Of a DNA stretch of 64,000 nucleotides, positions 46,561-58,433 are shown in pieces (positions within the stretch are counted from its first letter, which is position 1; every line of letters starts with the position of its first letter). The notes under the pieces are model-generated. The model was not told the DNA's origin and searched no databases. It saw only the letters and a program-made list of their open reading frames with translations. A program made the translations under genes and the position numbers. Source of the stretch: Hofstenia miamia (Eukaryota; Xenacoelomorpha; Acoela); contig SCFE01000054.1 of the NCBI GenBank assembly GCA_004352715.1, forward strand, positions 1,879,446 through 1,943,445, in the 5' to 3' direction.

Positions 46561-48086
46561 AGTCTAAAATATTTCAAAATTGCCCTATTAAATTACTAGC
46601 TATTATCACTTTCTCAAAAAAAGTTGTATTATTTGCATGTAGCCTAACAAACATTTGGCACCATTCTCCAGGCACACAGTTAGGGTGATTTTGCAAAGAC
46701 AATAAGGAGAATGGATTTTTCAAATGTAAGCCCTCTTTAATGATACATTTTCCTTTATGAAGTCGTGTTATTTACAAGGCAATTATTAGATAAATATTCT
46801 TTGCATCTACACAGTAAATGTTCAAATCACAAGTAAGTTTATAAAGATACTATGTTTCAAAGAATTATGTGTTTAAGGAACTCTTTGTTATGAATCACAA
46901 AAATTGAAGTTTCTTGTAAATACTTGTAGAATATGATGAAATTCTTAAGATGCAACTATGAAAAAAGTGTCCTCAGGTCACTGTTAAACTACATGATTGG
47001 TAGAAAGAAAAGTTAGAAAACACGTCACATCACTAATTATCTTGGTGGGTAGATGTGTGATTTTACCAAACCATGACAGATTGGGCATGAACAATCAAAC
47101 AATCTAGCTGTAGCCTTAGGAAATTTGTCAGAACTTCTTACCAACCATCAACTATTCTAAATGCAATATTTATTTCTATAATGTCAACATTGCAAAAATT
47201 TTTGGCAAAATTTGCTGAGAATAACCATGAATACGATATGAAAGTCAATTGTATGCACATCAAAATAGTTATCAGCGTATAGATTACAAACTTTATAAAC
47301 TGCTACATGCTCATACAACAACTACCGCAATGGATATTACTTATAATAATACTTATATCTGATTCATGCTTATCTAAATGAGATCCATGTCGTTTTTTAA
47401 ATAACTGATGTTGATAAAAAGTTCTAATCCAGAATTTCTTAATCATATTACCCAAAATTATTTGGACGAAACATCACATAGAAGTAAAAAGACTTTCACA
47501 TGCAATCAATACTTAATTTAAAGTTGGCAATTTCTATTGTGACTACAGCTCGCTATTCAAATACAAGCAAAATTTATAAAAAATTGAAGTTATAAATTAC
47601 TACTTTGGTAAATAAACACGGTAATTGTGTGTAAGTTAATATGCGTTTACAACAATCCAAATTTGCAATCACTTTAAAAGTGATAGGAGGCCAATCGTAC
47701 GAAACCGTTAATCGAATATTTACTTACGAAGGATTTTTAAATACAGAGAGTTTTAATTACAAGATAAGCAAATTCAATATTTAGTCTAATGCTGCAAATA
47801 CTGGGCATTTTTCTTTTACTTAGTCTACAATATAATTGTTGTTTTTAATTTTAAATATTGGTTCCTAGTCACTATTAAGATAATTAGCAATTTGAAGCAT
47901 TACAAATAATTTATATTTAACAATTGATTGCTGCATTTTCAGGTTTGATTGATTTCAGGGTCGAAATTGTTGCTTGTATAGTGGTGAGTTCCCCGATCTC
48001 AGAGAAATACAAGCGTGAAGCTGTGAGATGTAAGAATAATAATACTAATAATAATAATATTTGAATTCAACCTTTAGCTATATACA

Positions 48087-48088
<2 letters not shown>
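46561..48088. other. 1.5-kb gene-free stretch
   Basis: No gene or element recognised in this AT-rich stretch. Confidence 0.45.
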
Positions 48089-48129
<41 letters not shown>

Positions 48130-48230
48130 TGATTTGTAATAAAATTTTCATATATATTGGTGCTTTGTAACGCTCACCACATATATTGGTGTTATGTAAC
48201 CAAATGGTGTTTTGTACATAGGAAAAAAAT
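48089..48230. repeat. (TA)n plus TATATTGGTGNTTTGTAA minisatellite
   Basis: After a (TA)n tract, TATATTGGTGATTTGTAA, TATATTGGTGCTTTGTAA, TATATTGGTGTTATGTAA and TGGTGTTTTGTACA occur in a row with spacers of about 5-15 bases. It is another word-repeat island, one edge only. Confidence 0.8.
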
Positions 48231-48540
48231 TTATATTTTTTCATTTTTATTTTTCGTGATTTTTACTTATATATGATAATACTTAGTCTCTATTGATATG
48301 TTGTTATCAATTTCGTTTGACCTTTATGCTTGTAAAGTGTAAAAAACTATGCACTAATTCAATTACTTCTTTTAAAATAATTTCTAAAAACTGAGATATT
48401 TTTTGTGCATATTTTGAATATCAAATGTTATTCAAGCCAAAGTTCCACACTGTACTAAACATATTTTATTTTTAGCTGTATATTAAGTCTTAGTATTGAT
48501 ATTGTAAAAATTGTCATGTAAAAACTGCTAATGTTGAAAG

Positions 48541-49540
48541 NNNNNNNNNNNNNNNNNNNNNNNNNNNNNNNNNNNNNNNNNNNNNNNNNNNNNNNNNNNN
48601 NNNNNNNNNNNNNNNNNNNNNNNNNNNNNNNNNNNNNNNNNNNNNNNNNNNNNNNNNNNNNNNNNNNNNNNNNNNNNNNNNNNNNNNNNNNNNNNNNNNN
48701 NNNNNNNNNNNNNNNNNNNNNNNNNNNNNNNNNNNNNNNNNNNNNNNNNNNNNNNNNNNNNNNNNNNNNNNNNNNNNNNNNNNNNNNNNNNNNNNNNNNN
48801 NNNNNNNNNNNNNNNNNNNNNNNNNNNNNNNNNNNNNNNNNNNNNNNNNNNNNNNNNNNNNNNNNNNNNNNNNNNNNNNNNNNNNNNNNNNNNNNNNNNN
48901 NNNNNNNNNNNNNNNNNNNNNNNNNNNNNNNNNNNNNNNNNNNNNNNNNNNNNNNNNNNNNNNNNNNNNNNNNNNNNNNNNNNNNNNNNNNNNNNNNNNN
49001 NNNNNNNNNNNNNNNNNNNNNNNNNNNNNNNNNNNNNNNNNNNNNNNNNNNNNNNNNNNNNNNNNNNNNNNNNNNNNNNNNNNNNNNNNNNNNNNNNNNN
49101 NNNNNNNNNNNNNNNNNNNNNNNNNNNNNNNNNNNNNNNNNNNNNNNNNNNNNNNNNNNNNNNNNNNNNNNNNNNNNNNNNNNNNNNNNNNNNNNNNNNN
49201 NNNNNNNNNNNNNNNNNNNNNNNNNNNNNNNNNNNNNNNNNNNNNNNNNNNNNNNNNNNNNNNNNNNNNNNNNNNNNNNNNNNNNNNNNNNNNNNNNNNN
49301 NNNNNNNNNNNNNNNNNNNNNNNNNNNNNNNNNNNNNNNNNNNNNNNNNNNNNNNNNNNNNNNNNNNNNNNNNNNNNNNNNNNNNNNNNNNNNNNNNNNN
49401 NNNNNNNNNNNNNNNNNNNNNNNNNNNNNNNNNNNNNNNNNNNNNNNNNNNNNNNNNNNNNNNNNNNNNNNNNNNNNNNNNNNNNNNNNNNNNNNNNNNN
49501 NNNNNNNNNNNNNNNNNNNNNNNNNNNNNNNNNNNNNNNN
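48541..49540. other. 1000-N scaffold gap
   Basis: Exactly 1000 N. It ends the contig that carries DDAH exons 1-2. The right side begins with (TA)n. Confidence 0.9.
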
Positions 49541-50586
49541 TATATATATATATATATATATAAGAGGCATGCATTCAGTGTAAGCAAGGTAAGTGCCGCT
49601 TGCCCATTGAAATTTATTTGAACAAATAAAGAAAATATATTTATGCTTACACAACATATTTATAAGTTTCCAATTCTTTTAAATTTCCTTTTTTTCTTAA
49701 ATTCTAAGCATTAAACTAATTCATTTTCGTCATTTAAATAATGTAAAATACTGTATTTTGGGTAGGTTTGTTCTTGTTGAACAATTGAGTTTTGAAATAA
49801 TTGATTTAATATTATGAAGAGCAATAATAATCAATATCCTCTTACTTAAATTTGCGTCGTAATAATTGCTCGACCGTACCATAATTGTGATAATTGGTAT
49901 TGATAAAAAACAATGTTTCTCAATTACAACTGAAAACTGTCCGCGCAACTGTCTGCCGCTTCCTTTATCACACTTTGTTAACGTAATTGCCAAAATCTCC
50001 AACCAATCAAAATTCGAAAATACTACGAGAAGGACCGCGGGATTGTTCAATGATTTATATTGTCGAGGCGACAATGGTGATTGAAATTTTAAACTAGAAC
50101 TGCAATTTAGCCTCCAAATCACTTATAATTGATGACAATCAAAGTGTAAATTTCAAAATTAGATTTTTTACTTAACAATCACAAGAAAATTTCACTTAAT
50201 TTACAAAAATGGATGTATAGAAATAACATTAAAATAGAAATAAATAAATGTTGAATTAATTCTGTCAATTTAGTAAATTCAGATGTAAATTTTGTATTTG
50301 GTTAACCTATATTGATCAGTTTCAAAACCTTTAAAACTGACCATCTGTAATAAACTGTAATACACTGATTCAATTCGTCATTTTGTCAAAATTTTTCTTA
50401 TAAATTTTTCACACTACTAATATGATTTTCAAGATAATTGAGCGACATAACATCAATTTCATTGTGAGCATTGCTAATTGTTTCTGGAAATAAAATATCG
50501 TATTCATATTATCTGGTAAATTTTTTAGATAATGATTTATATGCTTGAAATTAAAGTTATATGCAACATATGCAATGCAAACATAT
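49541..50586. other. Small contig between two 1000-N gaps
   Basis: No gene. Its last 223 bases (50364-50586) occur as an exact-looking reverse complement at 53191-53413. This places the contig, reversed, after 53190 and not where the scaffold has it. Confidence 0.75.
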
Positions 50587-51586
50587 NNNNNNNNNNNNNN
50601 NNNNNNNNNNNNNNNNNNNNNNNNNNNNNNNNNNNNNNNNNNNNNNNNNNNNNNNNNNNNNNNNNNNNNNNNNNNNNNNNNNNNNNNNNNNNNNNNNNNN
50701 NNNNNNNNNNNNNNNNNNNNNNNNNNNNNNNNNNNNNNNNNNNNNNNNNNNNNNNNNNNNNNNNNNNNNNNNNNNNNNNNNNNNNNNNNNNNNNNNNNNN
50801 NNNNNNNNNNNNNNNNNNNNNNNNNNNNNNNNNNNNNNNNNNNNNNNNNNNNNNNNNNNNNNNNNNNNNNNNNNNNNNNNNNNNNNNNNNNNNNNNNNNN
50901 NNNNNNNNNNNNNNNNNNNNNNNNNNNNNNNNNNNNNNNNNNNNNNNNNNNNNNNNNNNNNNNNNNNNNNNNNNNNNNNNNNNNNNNNNNNNNNNNNNNN
51001 NNNNNNNNNNNNNNNNNNNNNNNNNNNNNNNNNNNNNNNNNNNNNNNNNNNNNNNNNNNNNNNNNNNNNNNNNNNNNNNNNNNNNNNNNNNNNNNNNNNN
51101 NNNNNNNNNNNNNNNNNNNNNNNNNNNNNNNNNNNNNNNNNNNNNNNNNNNNNNNNNNNNNNNNNNNNNNNNNNNNNNNNNNNNNNNNNNNNNNNNNNNN
51201 NNNNNNNNNNNNNNNNNNNNNNNNNNNNNNNNNNNNNNNNNNNNNNNNNNNNNNNNNNNNNNNNNNNNNNNNNNNNNNNNNNNNNNNNNNNNNNNNNNNN
51301 NNNNNNNNNNNNNNNNNNNNNNNNNNNNNNNNNNNNNNNNNNNNNNNNNNNNNNNNNNNNNNNNNNNNNNNNNNNNNNNNNNNNNNNNNNNNNNNNNNNN
51401 NNNNNNNNNNNNNNNNNNNNNNNNNNNNNNNNNNNNNNNNNNNNNNNNNNNNNNNNNNNNNNNNNNNNNNNNNNNNNNNNNNNNNNNNNNNNNNNNNNNN
51501 NNNNNNNNNNNNNNNNNNNNNNNNNNNNNNNNNNNNNNNNNNNNNNNNNNNNNNNNNNNNNNNNNNNNNNNNNNNNNNNNNNNNNN
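50587..51586. other. 1000-N scaffold gap
   Basis: Exactly 1000 N. No simple repeat flanks it. Confidence 0.9.
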
Positions 51587-52696
51587 TTCAGAAATTGATT
51601 AATATTTGATTTCTCAGTTCTTAGTTTAGCCTGAAAAGTGATTGCTTAAGATATAAATGTGAATAATATATATATATATATATATACTGTATATATACAT
51701 GTATGTAGTGTAATGTAATGTAATCTATCCACGGCTTACTTCTTGTACACAGCACAAAGTGCCATGTAAAAAGAAAAGTTGGCAAATTTCACTAGAAACA
51801 TTACTGTAGGAACCGGGGGAGCGTTCCATTATTAATATATTTAAATGCTGCTGGTAGAAAGTTTTCGCTCCGTCCTACATTTTTTTCCCATCTAGAATAA
51901 CTTTAGTCCGAGTATTGTGTTTGGAGAAATTCATTCTTTCATGAATGGGATGATCATTGTCATTATTAATGTTCCTGGTTTGTTGATTAAATGTTCCGTG
52001 AAAGTACTGTTAGTGTTATGAATAAGCTCGTTTTTACTAATGGTAGACAGTTCGGAAAATAATTTGAGTGGTTTTTGTAAATATTTTCTGTTGTTTTTCC
52101 GTAACACAACGTATGTGTATATATATTGGCTTAATGTATGTTTTAAGAATCATTCATTGTTTATGGGTTGGTATAAATTCAATAAAGAAATATATATATA
52201 TATATATATATATATCAGGTTGTTAATATTCTTTAAATTAACTCTGTTACGTTCATATTTGAGATTCATTTTAGCATCCATGTTTGTCCATATAATGATA
52301 ATTTAAGGAATATTCTTCTATATGAGTTTCATAAAGGTGTCAAAGCAAGTGAGGCATGTCATAGTGAATGAAAGAAATTGCAGAAGATGGTTTTTCCGTT
52401 TTTGAAGTGATGAATTTACCTTAAAAGTTTAGTCAAAGGAAGGTCATCCAAAAATGCTTGAGTGGACTTAGGTTCACAACAACAGAAGAAAGACAAATAG
52501 TTGAATTTTAAACCTACAGAATTTTAAAAATTAGACATTTATAAGCTTGTTGAAAAGTGGAATGAAGTCATTGAAAGCAAATTGAATGATTTTAATTGCA
52601 CACTACTCAGCGGAAGAAAACTAAATTGATTTGCTTCAAAATAAGTGTTGTGTGATAATTCAATTTGCAAGTTCATTACATGCTTTACAACAAAGG
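51587..52696. other. Intergenic, several (TA)n tracts
   Basis: No gene called. On the minus strand near 51830-51980, RMNFSKHNTRTK resembles the HNTR region in the C-terminal part of CR1-like LINEs, but this is weak. (TA)n tracts lie at about 51666-51686 and 52190-52215. Confidence 0.4.
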
Positions 52697-53096
52697 GAAA
52701 TAGCTTAGTCAGCAATAAATCAGCATAGATGGTTTCATAGATTAATAGGTTTTGGTGTAAAACCTGTTTGAAATAGACACTTTCAATTTTTCTATTGAAA
52801 ATTCGAATTCGGGAATAACATTTTTAAAAATCCTGGCCAGTTCTTTAAGAGATCAACGACATAAAATGTAATAGTGAAATTTCACACAAAACCTTCCTGA
52901 CAGGGATTGATCGTAGATGCTTTTCGAGATGATAAAGAAACGTCATAATGTATTATTTCATTCTCACTAATGTATTAACATAGCAAATTTCGTACGCACG
53001 AAATTTAAGAGAATATTTCTCAGATTATTAAATGAACCTAATTTCTTTCTATGCTTTATCGAAAATCTTTAAATCGGACTTTACATTTGCACCAAA

Positions 53097-53131
<35 letters not shown>
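52697..53131. repeat. 435-bp block, first copy
   Basis: Repeated at 53415-53849 with offset 718, ending in a (TA)n tract in both. After the tract the two copies diverge, so the tract is where two contigs or haplotypes were joined wrongly. Confidence 0.9.
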
Positions 53132-53134
<3 letters not shown>

Positions 53135-53190
53135 TGACGTGCAGTGCACATATTAATGGGGGAAGCGGAATATGATATAATATAAAATGT

Positions 53191-53413
53191 ATATGTTTGC
53201 ATTGCATATGTTGCATATAACTTTAATTTCAAGCATATAAATCATTATCTAAAAAATTTACCAGATAATATGAATACGATATTTTATTTCCAGAAACAAT
53301 TAGCAATGCTCACAATGAAATTGATGTTATGTCGCTCAATTATCTTGAAAATCATATTAGTAGTGTGAAAAATTTATAAGAAAAATTTTGACAAAATGAC
53401 GAATTGAATCAGT
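53191..53413. repeat. Reverse complement of 50364-50586
   Basis: Positions sum to a constant 103777 across 223 bases. It begins soon after a CAGTGACGTGCAGTGCAC string that looks like the end of a hAT-type element, and stops at a single n (53414). Confidence 0.85.
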
Positions 53414-53814
53414 NGAAATAGCTTAGTCAGCAATAAATCAGCATAGATGGTTTCATAGATTAATAGGTTTTGGTGTAAAACCTGTTTGAAATAGACACTT
53501 TCAATTTTTCTATTGAAAATTCGAATTCGGGAATAACATTTTTAAAAATCCTGGCCAGTTCTTTAAGAGATCAACGACATAAAATGTAATAGTGAAATTT
53601 CACACAAAACCTTCCTGACAGGGATTGATCGTAGATGCTTTTCGAGATGATAAAGAAACGTCATAATGTATTATTTCATTCTCACTAATGTATTAACATA
53701 GCAAATTTCGTACGCACGAAATTTAAGAGAATATTTCTCAGATTATTAAATGAACCTAATTTCTTTCTATGCTTTATCGAAAATCTTTAAATCGGACTTT
53801 ACATTTGCACCAAA

Positions 53815-53855
<41 letters not shown>

Positions 53856-54573
53856 GGAAAATTTGTGGCTCACACTTCATGCCACAGTTTTTTAATGATT
53901 GGGCAGATGAAGCAACCCATATTAATGTTTATTTCTTAACTATTCCTAACATGTGGTCCGTGTGGGTTGTGTTAACCCACAGCCCGCTTCCACTTCAAGA
54001 ATATCCGCATTTACTGCTATTCCTTAAAACAAAATTATTCAGAATGAAAGCTGATGTGATCTTGGCATTGGTAAATTCGAAATCTACATCATTCTGTTTT
54101 TGGTTGGATACTGATTACTTAACTAAAAATATGCAATCTAAATGAGGGCTTGCTGCGCCGCTTTTGCCATTGTGATGTTCGAATACTCCATTGTGCATCT
54201 CTCAGAGACATCGATAAGTACAAGCGTTGGAATCTCTTTCTTTTTCCAATTTGCTAAGCATTGCAGGATATAAGTAATGAAACAGAACTCAACAGATCAA
54301 TAATTTGCTTATATATTGCAGCAAAACACAATATGCACATCAAAATCAGTCAGATTGTTAATGCATCTTCAGTAAAATGAAATTTGGGCTTTATCCTGAG
54401 ATTGCTCACCATCAAGAATGGATTAGGCTTTTTTCATTTTGGGACAATGTTGTAAACTTCATACATTTATCTCACTACAAGATATTTGCATGATAACGTA
54501 TAAATATTCTTTCTATGAAAATTGTGAAACTTGGAATGCAACAATGGTTTAATTTTAAACCCATTTGATGTAG

Positions 54574-57500
54574 GGAAAGCTTTCTATCCACGAATGGGTG
54601 CTGATAGCAGAAGAGGCGAACGTGAAGTTGTAAAGGACTACGTAGAGAAACATTTCCCAGAAATGAAGTCGATTACAATGGAAGGCAGTGAATCTATTAT
54701 GGATGGAGGAGATATCCTATATTTCGGAGGTTCCAGTAAGTTTTACGGGAATGTTTTATAAAATTTATATATAATTGCAATTTACGACCTGAACGTCTCA
54801 CTAATTAATGTATACGTTTGATAACCAAACCAATTAGTTTTCAAAAACCAAAGTAGTTTAAAAAATCGTCCTTAGTATGTTGATAACCTTCAAGCAGACG
54901 TAGATTTGCAACTTAGAAGTGATTTATTAAAGAATATATGAATCAAATCAGACTTGTCAACGAGCCGACATTTCCAAGCTCGGCTCGTTTAAATTTTGTG
55001 TAGGTTCGGCTCGGCTCGCCACAAAAACCTTTCAATGAGGCTCGTTTCAGNNNNNNNNNNNNNNNNNNNNNNNNNNNNNNNNNNNNNNNNNNNNNNNNNN
55101 NNNNNNNNNNNNNNNACAAAAACCTTTCAATGAGGCTCGTTTCAGCTCGGTATTTTTTTAAAAATATTGTGCTCAAAGAAATTTTTACATAGCTCTGCCT
55201 ATTATTTAATAAACATTTCTTAAATAAGATTATAGGAAAGGTATACTGACTGCAAAAAATAAGAAAAATCTCCATAATCAAATTAACAATAAGAACTATA
55301 AACTTGCTTTGCCTAAAATATGCTCGTTTTGGTCTCGTTGTATATCAAATACTGTGCTCAAGCTCGGCTCGGCTCGGCTCGTTAGAAGCTCGGCTCGTTG
55401 ACAAGTCTGAATCAAAGTCTGGAATTATAATCTATTTAAGAAATTGTGTAAATATCCGAAAACAAGCAAATTCCAAATCTATGTTACAATATTAGATTTA
55501 TTAGAATATAGAGGTAAAATGTATGTAGACTATACATGTAGTAGTCAAACGTCATTACTCATGCATAGCAGATTTATAAATGGCTCGCTGTTTTGAGTTC
55601 AATAAATGGGTCGGATCGGGTCACATATGTTGAAGTTAGTATTGGATCAGTTCGGCTTACTTTAAAAAAAATTACAGATAAAGCACATTTTATCAGTAAA
55701 TGTAAATCTTGGAAATTTGAATAATTTTAAAAATTGACATGAAACTGTAAGTTGTGACCTTTCAAAATGATATCAATTTATGCTGAAGTGACATAGGGCA
55801 AAGTGAAAGTTTTCATCATTATTTCAGGGCTTGCTCGAGTTGAGTAAGAATGTTAATTTTATATGGATCGGGTCAGAATGCAACAATTCCATATGGGTCG
55901 GGTCGTGCCCAGTTTTTCCAATCCGCTTGCAACTCTTATGTAAAGGTAGATATAACTCAGTAATTTATAAACTGCAGAACAAATTGAAAAAATTAATAAT
56001 TGTCAAGATATTTCTGCAAACAGTAAAAATGCAATATGTTGGTGATTTCTTAGAAATTTTTTCCTTTGCTTTAGTGAGAATAAAAACAAATTTTTTAAGA
56101 AGAACTTTAAATTTTTAAAAAGTTTTTGAATTTAAATAAAATGAAAAATGTACTGATAAGTCATCAGTTATTTAATGAAGTTACAAATATTCCAACAAAA
56201 ATGCTAATTATTAAAAGGTTTATTGAAGAATTCAAATATCACATATTTTTGAAGAAATATTTTAAGAGTTACATTACTATCATTCTTACGTCTAGAGAAA
56301 GAAATCATGGTTGGAGTTTCTACGCGTACAAATCTGAATGGAATTGCACAGCTGCAAGCTGCTTTTCCTGATTACGTTGTCACCCCAATAGAAATTCCAC
56401 CTCCCAGTCGTGGCGGGCAACTACATTTGATCTCGATGACTTCTCTGTGTGAACCAGGAGTTCTTTCCATTGGAACGTCTCCAGCTGCCAAAGAAGTTGA
56501 GAAAACCATTAGGGAGAAAGCGGTGTCTGATATTGAGGTAAAAATTCCAGCAAAATGGTATTTAATTTTAAGATCATTTTTTTTGAATATTTATTAAATA
56601 ATTCAAGACATTTCTTAAAAAATGACTTCATTTTATCAAACTCAATATCTGAGGAAGTGTTATATTTTGATTATAATCCTGAGTTTTTCACTGGGATTTG
56701 AATTATTTTATATATAAAGCTGTCCTATATTCAATATTGTAAAATAAATTTGTGAAAATTGTACTCGAAATCCTTACAGAAGAAATTGCTTGTGATTGTA
56801 GAGAATATTAGTGCCCGGCGGTATACGACAAATCGATAAAAAACTCGATCGAAAATCGAAATTTCGATTTAGGTTTAAAACTCGAATTTTTCTACATTTA
56901 TATATTTCTTTTTCACTCCCTTAGTTCTAAAAGAAAAATTTTTTTAAAAACCAAAAATTTTGTGAAATTGACATCAAACACGGAACTCCCTAGCCAATTC
57001 ATATCAAGGAAATGACAAACGTTTAATAAAATTAAGTTTTTTTCGCTTGAAGATGTTATATATATATTGATTGACTAAATCGGAAAAGTTATCCGAAAAA
57101 TTTGATCAAGGAAAAATCGACTGAATACAATCGATATTTCGATTCTGTCCGGATGTCGATAAAATAGCAATCGTAATATCAAATCCTAATATTTTACAAA
57201 AAACTTTTGATTTCAAAATTTACTAGGCTTTACTCACAAGTTAACTGGAATATATTAAAAAGCATTTAAGACTACCGTATTATGTATTATTAAATTAATG
57301 TAAACCAATGTAAATTTTGCATGGTCATCCAAAGAATTATTCCAATTGAGTTTCCAAAAATATTTTATTGGCGGAAACATAAGCATAAAGTCAACCTAGC
57401 ACATGTAATGTTAAAAGTTTAGAAATGGGAAATTGGAAATTCTCAACCGATTAATAACATGATGAGAGATATTGGTGTATTATGTGGCTCTAATAAATAT

Positions 57501-58393
57501 TGATTTTCAAAACTGTGTGTGTGATATCCCACCAATATCATTTCTATTACTTTGTAGTCAAGTGAATATGTTAACGTGTAGATTGGCATCAATATTCGCA
57601 TTGAACTAAAATTATCAATGTGGACTACAATGGTGTAAATATATATCTTTGAGTGCTTGTTAGATTTAAAACAACAGCGTCATCCCAACAACCTTACCTT
57701 ATAAATGAATTCGTAATATTTCATATTATTATTGCTTCACCTCTAAAAATTTCAGTAAATAATATCTTTATGTGTATTTCAGATAAATTTTGCTTGCCAA
57801 ATATTATCACCGCGTTCAAACTTACATTAACATGCATTGTAATAGTTTTTTTTGAATTTTTCAAGATTTATATCTGCAATTTTAGCATATAAAATATTGT
57901 CAGACGCCTTACAATGTCTATGGGTATAAATTTTAAGGTTTAAGAAATTAAAAGCTATTGGATTTTGTTAAAAAAATTAGCATATTTTTTTCTTAAAATA
58001 TACCTTAGAATAATATTTTATAGAAAAAGTGAATATATTAATTTGGAATTGATTTGAAATTAAAAATATTTCTAAGAAAATAACAAAGGAATTTGATATA
58101 GAAGAATTATTAGTGATGATACTTTATTTAATGACGCAGTTTAGTATAAAATTGATTTTTTAAAGTTTCAAAGTACAATATTTTAGTTTTTTCATGTACC
58201 TAATGATTGGGCTGCAAATGCAATCTATCTAAATGGTTTCACAGTTCACAGTTCAAAAGAGGACTACCCTGATACGTATGCGTTGTTCCAGGACAGGTTT
58301 GGCGACAAAGGCTTAGGAATCGAAAATGGGGAATTTGAAAAGGTCGATGGCTCTATCACTTGTCGCGTCAGACCAATTCAATATGGATATTAA
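54574..58393 (+). CDS. DDAH: DDAH exons 3, 4 and 5 (3' half of the gene)
   Basis: Coding segments 54574-54735, 56296-56537 and 58187-58393. Introns start GTAAGT and GTAAAA and end CTAG and TTAG, and split codons join in phase. Exon 3 needs one base from the previous exon, exactly what exon 2 at 24789 supplies, making a Gly. With exons 1-2 the CDS is 834 bases, 277 residues (human DDAH1 285). Motifs, numbered on the full protein: DSRRGE, DGGDILYFGG (118-127), VGVSTRTNLNG, QLHLISMTSL with catalytic His172, VPNDWAANAIYLNG, and EKVDGSITC with catalytic Cys268. All key residues are present, so the enzyme should be functional. Intron 3 holds a hAT-type element and a CGGGTC island. Intron 4 holds an ATCGA island. 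A poly(A) signal follows the stop. Confidence 0.92.
54949..55409. mobile_element. hAT-type element with GCTCG words, in DDAH intron 3
   Basis: Ends CAGACTTGTCAACGAGCC (left) and its exact inverted copy at the right edge. Flanking 8-mers AATCAAAT (54941-54948) and AATCAAAG (55410-55417) match at seven of eight. GGCTCGGCTCG words repeat at both ends (left inverted relative to right). An N run at 55051-55115 has the same 30 bases on both sides, so the true element is shorter. Confidence 0.85.
55600..55930. repeat. CGGGTC word island in DDAH intron 3
   Basis: ATGGGTCGGATCGGGTCACA at the left, TATGGATCGGGTCAGAATG and ATGGGTCGGGTCGTGCCC at the right, with plain AT-rich DNA between. It is related by word to the 34-kb islands. 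Ends are not resolved. Confidence 0.5.
56815..57175. repeat. ATCGA word island in DDAH intron 4
   Basis: AAATCGATAAAAAACTCGAT, CGAAAATCGAAATTTCGATT at the left, and AAAATCGACTG, CAATCGATATTTCGATTC, TGTCGATAAAATAG at the right. The left edge is TAGTGCCCGGCGG. It is similar in layout to other islands. The target duplication is unclear. Confidence 0.5.
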
Positions 58394-58427
58394 ACTTTGT
58401 ATTTTATTAACTTAAATTGTTTAATGA

Positions 58428-58433
58428 AATAAA
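58428..58433 (+). terminator. AATAAA polyadenylation signal of DDAH
   Basis: The canonical hexamer sits 35 bases past the DDAH stop codon on the same strand, supporting exon 5 as the last exon. Confidence 0.75.

Noticed and set aside
24789-58393. Two separate partial DDAH paralogues, one on each strand
   Set aside because: The halves do not overlap at all, phases fit, and the alignment has no missing or repeated residue. Two independent fragments meeting exactly at one intron is improbable.
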